Positions 36,229-46,211 of a DNA stretch of 64,000 nucleotides are shown here, piece by piece. The position numbers and the translations under genes were made by a program. Every line of letters begins with the position of its first letter. The first letter of the stretch is position 1. The notes under the pieces were generated by a model, which worked only from the letters and a program-made list of their open reading frames with translations, searched no databases and was not told the DNA's origin. Where the stretch lies: NCBI RefSeq assembly GCF_002174455.2, contig NZ_CP147246.1, positions 2,073,501 to 2,137,500 of the forward strand, in the 5' to 3' direction. The DNA comes from Enterococcus sp. 9D6_DIV0238 (GTDB lineage: Bacteria; Bacillota; Bacilli; Lactobacillales; Enterococcaceae).

Positions 36229-36913
36229 TTTGTCAGAAAATTCTGATTTTAAAAAAATAGAGAATTATACTAATAAAGAGGTTGAATTTATACATGTAAC
36301 TTTAAAAAATCTAGAAGAACTGCCTATAGAACAAACAGAGATAATCTATGTATATGATAAAGACAAATTGGATATTCGTGAGTATTGTGACTGCATTTTG
36401 AAAATCAGGAAAAAGAAAATGATTCCAATAATATTCATGATCAACTCTGTATCTAAGATAGACCGCTTAATTTTATTAAAAATGGGAGTGACTGCTTTTG
36501 TGGATTTGGATTATGATGTAGAGGAGCTTGTACTTACCGCAGAAAATAATTTAAATTTAAAATTGAATTTTGAGAGTGAGGAAAAAGAACTAGGAGAAAT
36601 TTCATTTCAACTAGATGAGGGGAATCGAAGTGTACTTCTAAATGAAGAAGTCGAAGTTGGATTAACAAAAATCGAATACAAGTTGCTTTCTACAATCTAT
36701 TCTGACAAAGCTACTGTTTTTAGCTATGAAAAACTGTTTAATGAGATATGGAATTGTGAATCGAAGAAAAGAAATGTGGATTTAAAAGATATGAAAACGA
36801 AAGTCGCAAATGTGGTCTTTCATTTACGAACAAAGTTCAAATTAGCCGGAGTAAGTCATGAATATATCCAGACAGTTCGTTCTAGAGGGTATAGATTTTA
36901 TATGACCGCTTGA
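36209..36913 (+). CDS. Orphan winged-helix regulator (OmpR/PhoB-type DNA-binding domain)
   Basis: A 234-residue protein. The N-terminal part (1-120) resembles a response-regulator receiver in size but lacks a convincing phospho-acceptor Asp. The C-terminal winged helix is clear: GLTKIEYKLLSTIYSD, YEKLFNEIWNCE, NVVFHLRTKFK and IQTVRSRGYRFYM. No histidine kinase is adjacent. AAGGAG at 36192-36197 supports ATG 36209. It overlaps the Mga-like gene and is probably a partner in the same circuit. Confidence 0.78.
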   Translation: MRIGIISLSENSDFKKIENYTNKEVEFIHVTLKNLEELPIEQTEIIYVYDKDKLDIREYCDCILKIRKKKMIPIIFMINSVSKIDRLILLKMGVTAFVDLDYDVEELVLTAENNLNLKLNFESEEKELGEISFQLDEGNRSVLLNEEVEVGLTKIEYKLLSTIYSDKATVFSYEKLFNEIWNCESKKRNVDLKDMKTKVANVVFHLRTKFKLAGVSHEYIQTVRSRGYRFYMTA

Positions 36914-37092
36914 ATTGTGAATTGCTTAATTTATATACTATAGAATAAAAAATGTGAGTCAAAAACTTTATTGTGGAGTATATATATTGCAGAAAATTGA
37001 TATGATTTTCATTTTATAATAAATAGTATAAAAACTTATATTTTGAAAAGTATTGACTCATGTTAATGATGATGAAAAAAGGAGGAGTGAGT

Positions 37093-37782
37093 ATGTATAA
37101 AGTTGGTTGGATTAAAATGTCAGCGGCAAACTCAGTTGAAAATGTTGATATGGAAAAATTAGAATCTATTTCAGTTGTTCAATTTGTAGGACTTCCTGAT
37201 AGAGATGCTAGAAAAGAATTGGATGCTCTGATTATTGATGGATCAGGGTACTCCCCAACCAAAGAGTTGATGATCATTCAATGGCTAGTACAAGAAACAC
37301 TACCGATGGTCTGGATTTATATGAAAGAAGCTGAATCATCAATAATTGATCTGTATGCTTCTATAGGAGTAACTGGAATAGTAACAAATAATTATTCTTT
37401 TGAAAGTATAGGGAAATTCGTAAAGAATACACTTCAAAAACATCAGATTGCTCTGACAAAAACTTTTGTTAGAAAACAAACCAATGAAACATCTTTAGTT
37501 TTAGATGAAAAAAACATTTCTGTGATAGTGAATGGAAGAGAGATTTTGTTGACCACTCATGAATACAAAGTGCTCTATTCACTTAAAAATCATCCTAATC
37601 AAACGGTTAGTTACAAAGAGTTGTTTCAAACAATATGGCCTGATGAACTATATCAAAGGGAATGTTCAAATTATAGAATCGCCAATCTTATTTCAAAATT
37701 ACGAAAAAAAATTGAAAAAAATCCAAGTAAACCAAATTTTATTAAAACAACTCGTTCAATCGGTTATGTATATAAAGAATAG
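37093..37782 (+). CDS. Orphan winged-helix regulator upstream of the LPxTG adhesin
   Basis: A 229-residue relative of the 36209 and 56123 products. Its degenerate receiver-like half holds DALIIDGSGYSPTKE. The winged-helix half holds LLTTHEYKVLYSLKNH, YKELFQTIWPDE, IANLISKLRKKI and IKTTRSIGYVYKE. AAAGGAGGAG at 37079-37087 sets the start at 37093, although an in-frame ATG lies at 37060. It sits 90 bases before the giant adhesin and is likely its regulator. Confidence 0.78.
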   Translation: MYKVGWIKMSAANSVENVDMEKLESISVVQFVGLPDRDARKELDALIIDGSGYSPTKELMIIQWLVQETLPMVWIYMKEAESSIIDLYASIGVTGIVTNNYSFESIGKFVKNTLQKHQIALTKTFVRKQTNETSLVLDEKNISVIVNGREILLTTHEYKVLYSLKNHPNQTVSYKELFQTIWPDELYQRECSNYRIANLISKLRKKIEKNPSKPNFIKTTRSIGYVYKE

Positions 37783-37872
37783 TTGTGAACGCACTCTATT
37801 TGTTGAGTATGAATAATTAATAGTATTCAAAAAAATAAATAGAAGTTTTTTTAAAGAGAGAGGAATTATTTT

Positions 37873-40800
37873 ATGAAAAAAAATAGAATGTTAACATGTA
37901 TAACGCTTGCAGCATTATTGTCACAAAATATATTACCATTATCAGCAGCTGCTGAAGTCTTAGAAAAAAATGTACAAACGGAAGACGTAACTAGTTCAGA
38001 AGTTGTTGAATCAGAATCCTCTGAATCAGAACAGACTGCTACGGAAGAGACAACAGAAACACCGATTCAACAGGATTCGTCTGAAAGTGAAGACGTTCCA
38101 GTTGAAGAAGAACATGTCGACGAAAATGTGGTGCCGCATGCTAGAGCAGTACCAGCTGGTATGGAGATTACAGATGAATTACTTCAGGAAATTAAAATTT
38201 ATAATATGACAGATAATGTAGGCGCTGAATACAATACTAATGGTATAAATCGTATAGAAAATGGTGCAGCAGTTAAGTTGCAATTGGATTTCAATCAAGT
38301 TGGTACGTATCAAAGCGGAGATACGTATACGGTACCACTACCTGATTACATCGGATTAAGTGGAATTGATATAACACTTACAGGAAGTACATCAGCTAAA
38401 GCAACAGTGGACGCAGCCAATCGTCAATTAGTGGTTACCTTTACAGAAACGACTACAGACCCTAATTTTACAATCAACATTTTAACTTATCTAAAAGTAG
38501 AGGCTGGCATCAAACCAATTGTAACTCTTGATACAGCTGGAAAGACAGCTAAAACTTATACGTTTAATGCGTATGAAAAAGTAGAGGATATTAAGTTTAT
38601 TAGTGATAAAAATGTATGGGGAATTTCTGGAGATATTTTTTATAACTTATCTCGATCACTTTCAGGAGAACAATTTTTAAATATCACTAATAGTGCTTTT
38701 ACAACTATAGAAAACAACGGAATTCAACTGGCTTTAACAGATCCAGATAAGGGTATTACCGTAAAGTCTTATTATGTGGATGTTAAAGGGAATCCTATTT
38801 TAGATACTGAAGAGATTTTAGTTGATGGTACGGATTATGTTGTTGTTGAAAACAGTGATAAGAAGCTTTCAGTTAAAGTGACAAATATGGACCAAGAAAA
38901 AACATATGTTGTATCAACAAGTAAAGAGTATGCACTCCAAGAAACTACGGCATCAAAGTATACTGCACCAGACAAAACATTAGGAAGATGGTCATCTGGA
39001 AATTTAACCTACTATAACGCTGATTCTAGTTCTGTACTTTCGTCATATTACTCTGCAAATATTAGTAATAAAGGAAGTCAGAATTTAAAAAATGATGGTA
39101 TAGCTGGAACGATGACTTCTGCGCAGCTCATTTCTGGAGATAAATATAGAGTGGACTTGTTAAATAAGAATGATCGGTTTAAATACGCCGTCAAGGCAGG
39201 AGATACCTTTACTATCACAAGCGATAATGGGCAACCAATTACTGATTATTTATTAAGCATCTATGATGTAAATAATACAAATGTAGCAGAATCTTCTTTT
39301 GAAATTGTATCTACAGGATCAGAAAACGTTCTCACAATCAGAGCAAAACAAGATATAGTATTGAGTCAGATGTATGTTGAAGCAACTGTTCCACAAAATA
39401 AAGAAGCAGTTGTATTATCTGCTGAGAATACAATGGTTAATGCTGGAGCAAAATATGAAGTACTATACAATCCGTACATTGAGAAAATTTCTGTAATCAA
39501 TGCTGATTTTGGCGGAACAGCGTGGGGAAATAGTAATGCGGCAAGTACTAATTCCAAAAATGCTAAGATTCATTTGGAGGGAACAACTTCAGAACCTCTA
39601 AACAATGTCAAAATCAAAATTGATCACCCTTCCTATTTTTCAGTTAGAGAAATGCAATCGTTGGGATCATCTCCAAAAAGCTATACCCTTGGCAAGGATT
39701 ATACTATAGAAAAAATTAGTGACACAGAAACAATAATTGCATTTACTACACCTATCACCAGTAGCATAGATTATTCATTAGTTTTCAATTATGTTCCAGA
39801 TGGGTTAGATAAAACAGAGACTATTCCAAGTGGTGATAGTGCAGTAGAATCTACTGTCACATTTTCAGTCGATGGGTATGAAGATATCCCACCTGTGTTA
39901 GTTCACTCTTACTTAAAAGAAAGAGATTATAGTGAAGCAGCTCTTCAATCTGTTGGGAATGTAAACTCAGTAGGGTTTTTAGTGAATGCACGTAATGATT
40001 CTTATGATTCATTGATTGTAACATCAGATATTTCTAGGATGGAAGATACAGCAGCGAGCTACAAAATATATAATATTTCTAATGATCAAGTAAAATCAAT
40101 TGCACATCCAGACTGGAAGCTTTACGATTATTCAAGTTTATTGACTAATACTGAGGTGAAGTTGGGGGATGCTGACTATCCTACAGTTACTTATGATAAG
40201 GATAAGGAAGCTTATACGTTTGATTTTGGAGAGACGTCTAATCGTTATCTAATTGTTTGGGAAAGAACGAATAACTGGGTCAATAGGTCTAATGATACAA
40301 TTGAATCAACAGTAACAGGACAAGAAGAAACGGTTACTCAATCGTTTCAAACAACGCCCGTAACTCCTATAGATACATCTGTACTTGAAAAAGATGATAC
40401 GTTCTTAAATGTAGTTCAACATACATTTACAACAAAAAATGTGGATGCAGATAAATATAAGTTGATTAGTCCGTCATTCGATATCACTCTTTCTGGGTCA
40501 AGTAAAGCAGTAGTCGAAACGGCTTCTATAGCAATCGTAACTAGTTCTGGAGCAACTATCCCTGAAGATGAATACATTATTGTTCCAAAAGCAGATGGGA
40601 CAGGGATCTCTATCCAGTTCAAAGAAGGATATGTATTGACAGAAAATGTAACATTAACTTACAATTCAATCTCCTCTCAGTCTGGAAAAGTTTCTACGAC
40701 TACATCGGTAAAATCAGACAGCTTGATTGGATATGATAACTATCAACTAAGTAAGCTAAGTAATAGCGTTGATATTGAATATGTAGCAGGAGATATGGTT

Positions 40801-43800
40801 ACAAAATTGGTATCAGGAAAAGTACTTTCATACAATACAGTTACAGAAGCTCCCTTAGGGAATGTAGCATTCATCTTGAAAAATCTCGATACAGGAACAG
40901 AAGTATCGTACACAACAGATGAAGCTGGACTTCAGGCTCTTACAGGAATTCGAACAGGTAACTATAGCTTAGTAGTAACAGAAGTCCCAGATGGTTATAC
41001 TGTTCCAGATGAATATTTGGCTGGCAAAGAACTTAAAATTGTGGAAGATACTGCCCTAAATGAGTTTAAAATTCCTCTGACTCCAAAAGAAAACAAAGAA
41101 ACGGTCAAAGGAAAAGACTCAATGATCTATGTGGGAAGCACGTGGGATAAAGAAGACAACTTCGTGTCAGCGACCGACAAAGATGGAAACACAGTCACCT
41201 TTACTGAGTCAATGGTAGACAAGATCGTAGACAAAGCAACAGGAGAAGAAGTAGCGACAGTCGATACCAGCAAACCAGGGGAATACGAAGTAACGTATAC
41301 GAATGGAGGAGCAACCGATACTGTAACCGTAACAGTTCTAGAAAACAAAGAAGCAGTAGAAGGAAAAGACTCAACGATCTATGTGGGAAGCACGTGGGAT
41401 AAAGAAGACAACTTCGTGTCAGCGACCGACAAAGATGGAAACACAGTCACTTACACAGAGTCAATGGTAGACAAGATCGTAGACAAAGCAACAGGAGAAG
41501 AAGTAGCGACAGTCGATACCAGCAAACCGGGAGTATACGAAGTAACGTATACCAATGGAGAAGCAACTGACACTGTAACCGTAACAGTTCTAGAAAACAA
41601 AGAAGCAGTAGAAGGAAAAGACTCAACGATCTATGTGGGAAGCACGTGGGATAAAGAAGACAACTTCGTGTCAGCGACCGACAAAGATGGAAACACAGTC
41701 ACTTTTACTGAGTCAATGGTAGACAAGATCGTAGACAAAGTAACAGGAGAAGAAGTAGCGACAGTCGATACCAGCAAACCGGGAGTATACGAAGTAACGT
41801 ATACCAATGGAGAAGCAACTGACACTGTAACCGTAACAGTTCTAGAAAACAAAGAAGCAGTAGAAGGAAAAGACTCAACGATCTATGTGGGAAGCACGTG
41901 GGATAAAGAAGACAACTTCGTGTCAGCGACCGACAAAGATGGAAACACAGTCACTTTTACTGAGTCAATGGTAGACAAGATCGTAGACAAAGTAACAGGA
42001 GAAGAAGTAGCGACAGTCGATACCAGCAAACCGGGAGTATACGAAGTAACGTATACCAATGGAGAAGCAACTGACACTGTAACCGTAACAGTTCTAGAAA
42101 ACAAAGAAGCAGTAGAAGGAAAAGACTCAACGATCTATGTGGGAAGCACGTGGGATAAAGAAGACAACTTCGTGTCAGCGACCGACAAAGATGGAAACAC
42201 AGTCACTTACACAGAGTCAATGGTAGACAAGATCGTAGACAAAGTAACAGGAGAAGAAGTAGCGACAGTCGATACCAGCAAACCGGGAGTATACGAAGTA
42301 ACGTATACCAATGGAGAAGCAACTGACACTGTAACCGTAACAGTTCTAGAAAACAAAGAAGCAGTAGAAGGAAAAGACTCAACGATCTATGTGGGAAGCA
42401 CGTGGGATAAAGAAGACAACTTCGTGTCAGCGACCGACAAAGATGGAAACACAGTCACTTACACAGAGTCAATGGTAGACAAGATCGTAGACAAAGTAAC
42501 AGGAGAAGAAGTAGCGACAGTCGATACCAGCAAACCAGGGGAATACGAAGTAACGTATACGAATGGAGGAGCAACCGATACTGTAACCGTAACAGTTCTA
42601 GAAAACAAAGAAGCAGTAGAAGGAAAAGACTCAACGATCTATGTGGGAAGCACGTGGGATAAAGAAGACAACTTCGTGTCAGCGACCGACAAAGATGGAA
42701 ACACAGTCACTTACACAGAGTCAATGGTAGACAAGATCGTAGACAAAGTAACAGGAGAAGAAGTAGCGACAGTCGATACCAGCAAACCAGGGGAATACGA
42801 AGTAACGTATACCAATGGAGAAGCAACTGACACTGTAACCGTAACAGTTCTAGAAAACAAAGAAGCAGTAGAAGGAAAAGACTCAACGATCTATGTGGGA
42901 AGCACGTGGGATAAAGAAGACAACTTCGTGTCAGCGACCGACAAAGATGGAAACACAGTCACTTACACAGAGTCAATGGTAGACAAGATCGTAGACAAAG
43001 TAACAGGAGAAGAAGTAGCGACAGTCGATACCAGCAAACCGGGAGTATACGAAGTAACGTATACCAATGGAGAAGCAACTGACACTGTAACCGTAACAGT
43101 TCTAGAAAACAAAGAAGCAGTAGAAGGAAAAGACTCAACGATCTATGTGGGAAGCACGTGGGATAAAGAAGACAACTTCGTGTCAGCGACCGACAAAGAT
43201 GGAAACACAGTCACCTTTACTGAGTCAATGGTAGACAAGATCGTAGACAAAGTAACAGGAGAAGAAGTAGCGACAGTCGATACCAGCAAACCGGGAGTAT
43301 ACGAAGTAACGTATACCAATGGAGAAGCAACTGACACTGTAACCGTAACAGTTCTAGAAAACAAAGAAGCAGTAGAAGGAAAAGACTCAACGATCTATGT
43401 GGGAAGCACGTGGGATAAAGAAGACAACTTCGTGTCAGCGACCGACAAAGATGGGAATACAGTCACCTTTACAAAAGATATGGTAGACAAGATCGTAGAC
43501 AAAGCAACAGGAAAAGAAGTGACGACAGTTGATACCAGCAAACCGGGAGTATATGAAGTAACGTATACCAATGGAGAAGCAACTGATACTGTAACGGTTA
43601 CAGTTTTGGAAAATAAAGGAAAATCACCAAAAGATCAACCAAAAGATCAGCCAAAAGATCAGCCAAAAGACCAAGGGAAGAATAATTCACAAACTTTATT
43701 TGGGAAAAACGGTTTACAAACTTCAAAACTACCTTCAACAGGTGAAGATACTAACTTCCTAATGAGTATTTTAGGTGGAACACTTCTTATAATTGCTCTG

Positions 43801-43830
43801 TTTTTCAAAAAAAGAAAAACAAAAGAATAA
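37873..43830 (+). CDS. Giant LPxTG-anchored adhesin with ten bacterial Ig-like repeats
   Basis: A 1985-residue cell-wall protein. Signal peptide 1-27; Glu/Ser/Thr-rich stalk to about 95. A large region of beta-sandwich adhesin modules (about 100-980) follows, and then a CNA-B/SpaA-like domain at about 980-1070 (PLGNVAFILKNLDTGTE, TGNYSLVVTEVPDGY). Ten 84-residue Ig-like repeats occupy 1073-1912. A KDQP-rich wall spacer, LPSTG at 1953-1957, a hydrophobic helix and KKRKTKE complete a sortase A signal. GAGAGAGGA precedes the ATG. Ligand unknown; repeats likely lift the head domains off the surface. Confidence 0.92.
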   Translation: MKKNRMLTCITLAALLSQNILPLSAAAEVLEKNVQTEDVTSSEVVESESSESEQTATEETTETPIQQDSSESEDVPVEEEHVDENVVPHARAVPAGMEITDELLQEIKIYNMTDNVGAEYNTNGINRIENGAAVKLQLDFNQVGTYQSGDTYTVPLPDYIGLSGIDITLTGSTSAKATVDAANRQLVVTFTETTTDPNFTINILTYLKVEAGIKPIVTLDTAGKTAKTYTFNAYEKVEDIKFISDKNVWGISGDIFYNLSRSLSGEQFLNITNSAFTTIENNGIQLALTDPDKGITVKSYYVDVKGNPILDTEEILVDGTDYVVVENSDKKLSVKVTNMDQEKTYVVSTSKEYALQETTASKYTAPDKTLGRWSSGNLTYYNADSSSVLSSYYSANISNKGSQNLKNDGIAGTMTSAQLISGDKYRVDLLNKNDRFKYAVKAGDTFTITSDNGQPITDYLLSIYDVNNTNVAESSFEIVSTGSENVLTIRAKQDIVLSQMYVEATVPQNKEAVVLSAENTMVNAGAKYEVLYNPYIEKISVINADFGGTAWGNSNAASTNSKNAKIHLEGTTSEPLNNVKIKIDHPSYFSVREMQSLGSSPKSYTLGKDYTIEKISDTETIIAFTTPITSSIDYSLVFNYVPDGLDKTETIPSGDSAVESTVTFSVDGYEDIPPVLVHSYLKERDYSEAALQSVGNVNSVGFLVNARNDSYDSLIVTSDISRMEDTAASYKIYNISNDQVKSIAHPDWKLYDYSSLLTNTEVKLGDADYPTVTYDKDKEAYTFDFGETSNRYLIVWERTNNWVNRSNDTIESTVTGQEETVTQSFQTTPVTPIDTSVLEKDDTFLNVVQHTFTTKNVDADKYKLISPSFDITLSGSSKAVVETASIAIVTSSGATIPEDEYIIVPKADGTGISIQFKEGYVLTENVTLTYNSISSQSGKVSTTTSVKSDSLIGYDNYQLSKLSNSVDIEYVAGDMVTKLVSGKVLSYNTVTEAPLGNVAFILKNLDTGTEVSYTTDEAGLQALTGIRTGNYSLVVTEVPDGYTVPDEYLAGKELKIVEDTALNEFKIPLTPKENKETVKGKDSMIYVGSTWDKEDNFVSATDKDGNTVTFTESMVDKIVDKATGEEVATVDTSKPGEYEVTYTNGGATDTVTVTVLENKEAVEGKDSTIYVGSTWDKEDNFVSATDKDGNTVTYTESMVDKIVDKATGEEVATVDTSKPGVYEVTYTNGEATDTVTVTVLENKEAVEGKDSTIYVGSTWDKEDNFVSATDKDGNTVTFTESMVDKIVDKVTGEEVATVDTSKPGVYEVTYTNGEATDTVTVTVLENKEAVEGKDSTIYVGSTWDKEDNFVSATDKDGNTVTFTESMVDKIVDKVTGEEVATVDTSKPGVYEVTYTNGEATDTVTVTVLENKEAVEGKDSTIYVGSTWDKEDNFVSATDKDGNTVTYTESMVDKIVDKVTGEEVATVDTSKPGVYEVTYTNGEATDTVTVTVLENKEAVEGKDSTIYVGSTWDKEDNFVSATDKDGNTVTYTESMVDKIVDKVTGEEVATVDTSKPGEYEVTYTNGGATDTVTVTVLENKEAVEGKDSTIYVGSTWDKEDNFVSATDKDGNTVTYTESMVDKIVDKVTGEEVATVDTSKPGEYEVTYTNGEATDTVTVTVLENKEAVEGKDSTIYVGSTWDKEDNFVSATDKDGNTVTYTESMVDKIVDKVTGEEVATVDTSKPGVYEVTYTNGEATDTVTVTVLENKEAVEGKDSTIYVGSTWDKEDNFVSATDKDGNTVTFTESMVDKIVDKVTGEEVATVDTSKPGVYEVTYTNGEATDTVTVTVLENKEAVEGKDSTIYVGSTWDKEDNFVSATDKDGNTVTFTKDMVDKIVDKATGKEVTTVDTSKPGVYEVTYTNGEATDTVTVTVLENKGKSPKDQPKDQPKDQPKDQGKNNSQTLFGKNGLQTSKLPSTGEDTNFLMSILGGTLLIIALFFKKRKTKE
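41089..43608 (+). repeat. Ten tandem 252-bp repeats inside the adhesin gene
   Basis: Units start every 252 bases (41089, 41341, 41593 and so on) with ENKEAVEGKDSTIYVGSTWD. The inner eight are almost identical at the DNA level. They differ mainly in TTTACT/TTACACA (Phe or Tyr), GCAACA/GTAACA (Ala or Val) and GAATAC/GTATAC (Glu or Val) blocks. The first unit (TVKGKDSM) and the last (TKDMVD, GKEVTTV) are more divergent, as expected when inner units are exchanged by recombination. Confidence 0.97.
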
Positions 43831-43959
43831 AGGATAATCAAAAAACAAAGTTATTTAGTATATTATTTAAAGATCTCGCCGATTCTACTTTTAGATTGGC
43901 AGATTTTTAAATAATTACATGATGAAAGTAAGTATAAAAAAACTTAGAGGAGAAAATAT

Positions 43960-45045
43960 ATGAAAAAAAAGAGGGGTACAATATTGGGATTACTTCTATG
44001 TTGTGTCGTTTTTACTTTAGGTGCTTGTAGTAAAGAAAATATGAAAGAAGATAGTTCCAAAAAAGCAATTGCTTCTAGTAAAGTTGCATCTATTGAGATT
44101 GAAAATGGGACGTATATTCTTCCAGAGGATGGAGATGTGACAGAAAATACTGGTTATTTAGCATTAGATGTTAAAATCAATAACATTGGTAAAGATACAT
44201 TAAATTTATCTTTGGAAGAAATTAATCTTTATGATGAGGATGATAACAAAATTTCTCAAAAAGATATTTACACTGATGATGAAAACTTCAAAAAACTTCA
44301 ATTTGAATCAATTTCTGGTGGAAAAAGTACAAATGGTTATGTAATTTTCAAGGTTGATAAAAATAAGGAATATGAGCTTCACTATACACCAAACAGTTAT
44401 TTGGATGATAAAAAAGAGGACATTCAAATAAAAGTAGAAACAAAAAAATATAAAGATACATCTTTAGATATACAAAAAATAGCTGAAAGCTTTGTTAATG
44501 ACGTTTTCTTAAATAAGAAATCTGAAAATAAAGATATTGCAAATAATATTGAAGAAGAAAAAACTTCGTTTAACGTCATGTTTTCTAAAGCATTAGAAAA
44601 AGAATTCTATTATTACAAGCCTTCTGAAGCGGAACTGATGACTAATATTGATGCATTTAAAAATGCAAATGCTAAAAAAGCAAAAATAGACTATTCTATT
44701 AAAGAATTTTATCCTGAATCTGCAACTATTTATGTTAAACCTGAGACGATTCATTTTGATAATTTAGATACAGATTCAATTATTTCTGAATTTGTTGATA
44801 AAAATGAGGGGAAATATTCAGATTATGAAAAAGCTGAAACAGATGCAGAAAAATATTTGTTAGAGCAATTACCCTCAAAATATGAAACGACTTCAGTGAG
44901 TTCTAATGATAGTTTTAGTGGTGAGGGCTATGAAATTCACTTCACAAAAGAAAATGGGAAATGGAAGGTTGACACCTCAGATTCCAGTGATAATTATTCG
45001 TTTAAGTCACTTAAAAAAGCATTTATGGGAGATATAAACTCTTAA
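43960..45045 (+). CDS. Lipoprotein, DUF5105-like with N-terminal DUF4352-like domain
   Basis: A 361-residue lipoprotein; the signal ends in lipobox LGAC. Residues about 45-160 form an Ig-like, DUF4352-type domain (GYLALDVKINNIGKDTLNLSL). The rest (from about residue 175, IQKIAESFVNDVFLNKK) resembles DUF5105, with a final NTF2-like strand GYEIHFTKENGKWKVD. Function not established. AGAGGAG precedes the ATG. Its TAA shares one base with the next ATG, so it is coupled to the TcaA-like gene. Confidence 0.75.
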   Translation: MKKKRGTILGLLLCCVVFTLGACSKENMKEDSSKKAIASSKVASIEIENGTYILPEDGDVTENTGYLALDVKINNIGKDTLNLSLEEINLYDEDDNKISQKDIYTDDENFKKLQFESISGGKSTNGYVIFKVDKNKEYELHYTPNSYLDDKKEDIQIKVETKKYKDTSLDIQKIAESFVNDVFLNKKSENKDIANNIEEEKTSFNVMFSKALEKEFYYYKPSEAELMTNIDAFKNANAKKAKIDYSIKEFYPESATIYVKPETIHFDNLDTDSIISEFVDKNEGKYSDYEKAETDAEKYLLEQLPSKYETTSVSSNDSFSGEGYEIHFTKENGKWKVDTSDSSDNYSFKSLKKAFMGDINS

Positions 45046-46106
45046 TGAAGGATAAGAAAAAGTATTTAGTTGGTGGTATTTTTTTTAGTATCTTTTTGTT
45101 CTGGATTGTTGTATTTGTAATGTGGTCAAATTATGTATCGCCAAAAACTACAGCGACTCGTCTTGTTACAGCTGTTACTAATGATGATTTTGTAACAGCA
45201 AAAAAAATCATTCCTAAGTATGTAGATGGTTCTACTATTTCAGAAGAAAGCTATATGTTGATGTTTAAACAGATGTCTAAAACAAAGGATATTAGCTTTT
45301 TATTGAACACCTCTAATTTTGAAACGAGAAAAACGAACAACTATCTAGCGCAAACAGTATTTTTGCCTAAAAAAAGGTATATTAATTTAGAAACTGGTAG
45401 CGATTATGAAAAGATTTCTGTTTTCCAAGACAGTAAGGAACTACAATTAAATAGCACTACACTAGGACCACTAATTCCATATGAATACACATTTGAATTT
45501 GAGGTTGACCATCCAACATTGGGGAAAATACTGAAAAAAGAAAAGGTATCATTGGAAACTGATAGGGATGTAGTTTTAACCGATAGAATGACATTTTTAA
45601 GTGATCAATCATTTCAAAAAAAATTAGTTACTGTTGTTTCTGATTTTTATCTTTCCTATAATGTCTGTATACGGAAAGGGCTAGATTTTAATTCACTTTC
45701 GTCAGCAAGTGAAAATCTAAGAAGTGAGTTAAATGAAATGATGAGCACAATACAGCCATATATTGTAAGTTATTCGCAAAGTTTTCAAACTGTTGTGATG
45801 GACAGTAAGAGTTTAAAAATTGATGAAAATCAGCAAACTGTCTATTTTGATATGTACATTGATCGAAAAATTTCTATTGAGTTAAAAAAGGAATGGAGCG
45901 ATTCAAATACCTCTATTCAAGATGATAGTAAAAATGCAATAGTTGCGTTAACTTATGATAACTACAATAAAGAATGGCTTGTTTCAAAGCTTGATTTTGA
46001 AACATATGAGCAAAAACCAACTGATTGGGCTGAAGCACAACAGTTTAAATTAGAGAAACGTGATGAAGCAACGTGGGGGAATGTCCAAAAGGATAGTGTG
46101 ATATAA
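45045..46106 (+). CDS. TcaA-like single-pass membrane protein
   Basis: A 353-residue protein with a short basic N-terminus, one transmembrane helix (residues 8-30) and an extracellular body of TcaA/YvbJ-like domains. These include TATRLVTAVTNDDFVTAKKII, PYEYTFEFEVDHPTLGK, and a terminal NTF2-like domain from about 190 ending NKEWLVSKLDFE. It lacks the N-terminal zinc ribbon of TcaA. Family members affect wall stress and glycopeptide response; role here unknown. Starts on the last base of the previous stop codon. Confidence 0.68.
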   Translation: MKDKKKYLVGGIFFSIFLFWIVVFVMWSNYVSPKTTATRLVTAVTNDDFVTAKKIIPKYVDGSTISEESYMLMFKQMSKTKDISFLLNTSNFETRKTNNYLAQTVFLPKKRYINLETGSDYEKISVFQDSKELQLNSTTLGPLIPYEYTFEFEVDHPTLGKILKKEKVSLETDRDVVLTDRMTFLSDQSFQKKLVTVVSDFYLSYNVCIRKGLDFNSLSSASENLRSELNEMMSTIQPYIVSYSQSFQTVVMDSKSLKIDENQQTVYFDMYIDRKISIELKKEWSDSNTSIQDDSKNAIVALTYDNYNKEWLVSKLDFETYEQKPTDWAEAQQFKLEKRDEATWGNVQKDSVI

Positions 46107-46211
46107 ATAGAATATATATTTATGGATCCCATAGTAGAAATAGGGGCAAGTTGTTCGCTATAATCTATTATAGATACACTTATTTTATAACTAAGAAAGG
46201 GAAGTGAGAAA

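Noticed and set aside
41127..43364. Repeated 73-residue minus-strand open frames
   Set aside because: They recur once per 252-bp unit and are antisense shadows of the adhesin repeats with no ribosome sites.
41089..43608. Regular repeats that could be mistaken for a CRISPR array
   Set aside because: Units are 252 bp, contiguous without spacers and translate as one open frame within an LPxTG protein; no cas genes nearby.
43865..43915. Terminator after the adhesin gene
   Set aside because: A hairpin around GATCTCGCCGATTCT is possible but has several bulges and a poor T-run, so it was not listed as a feature.
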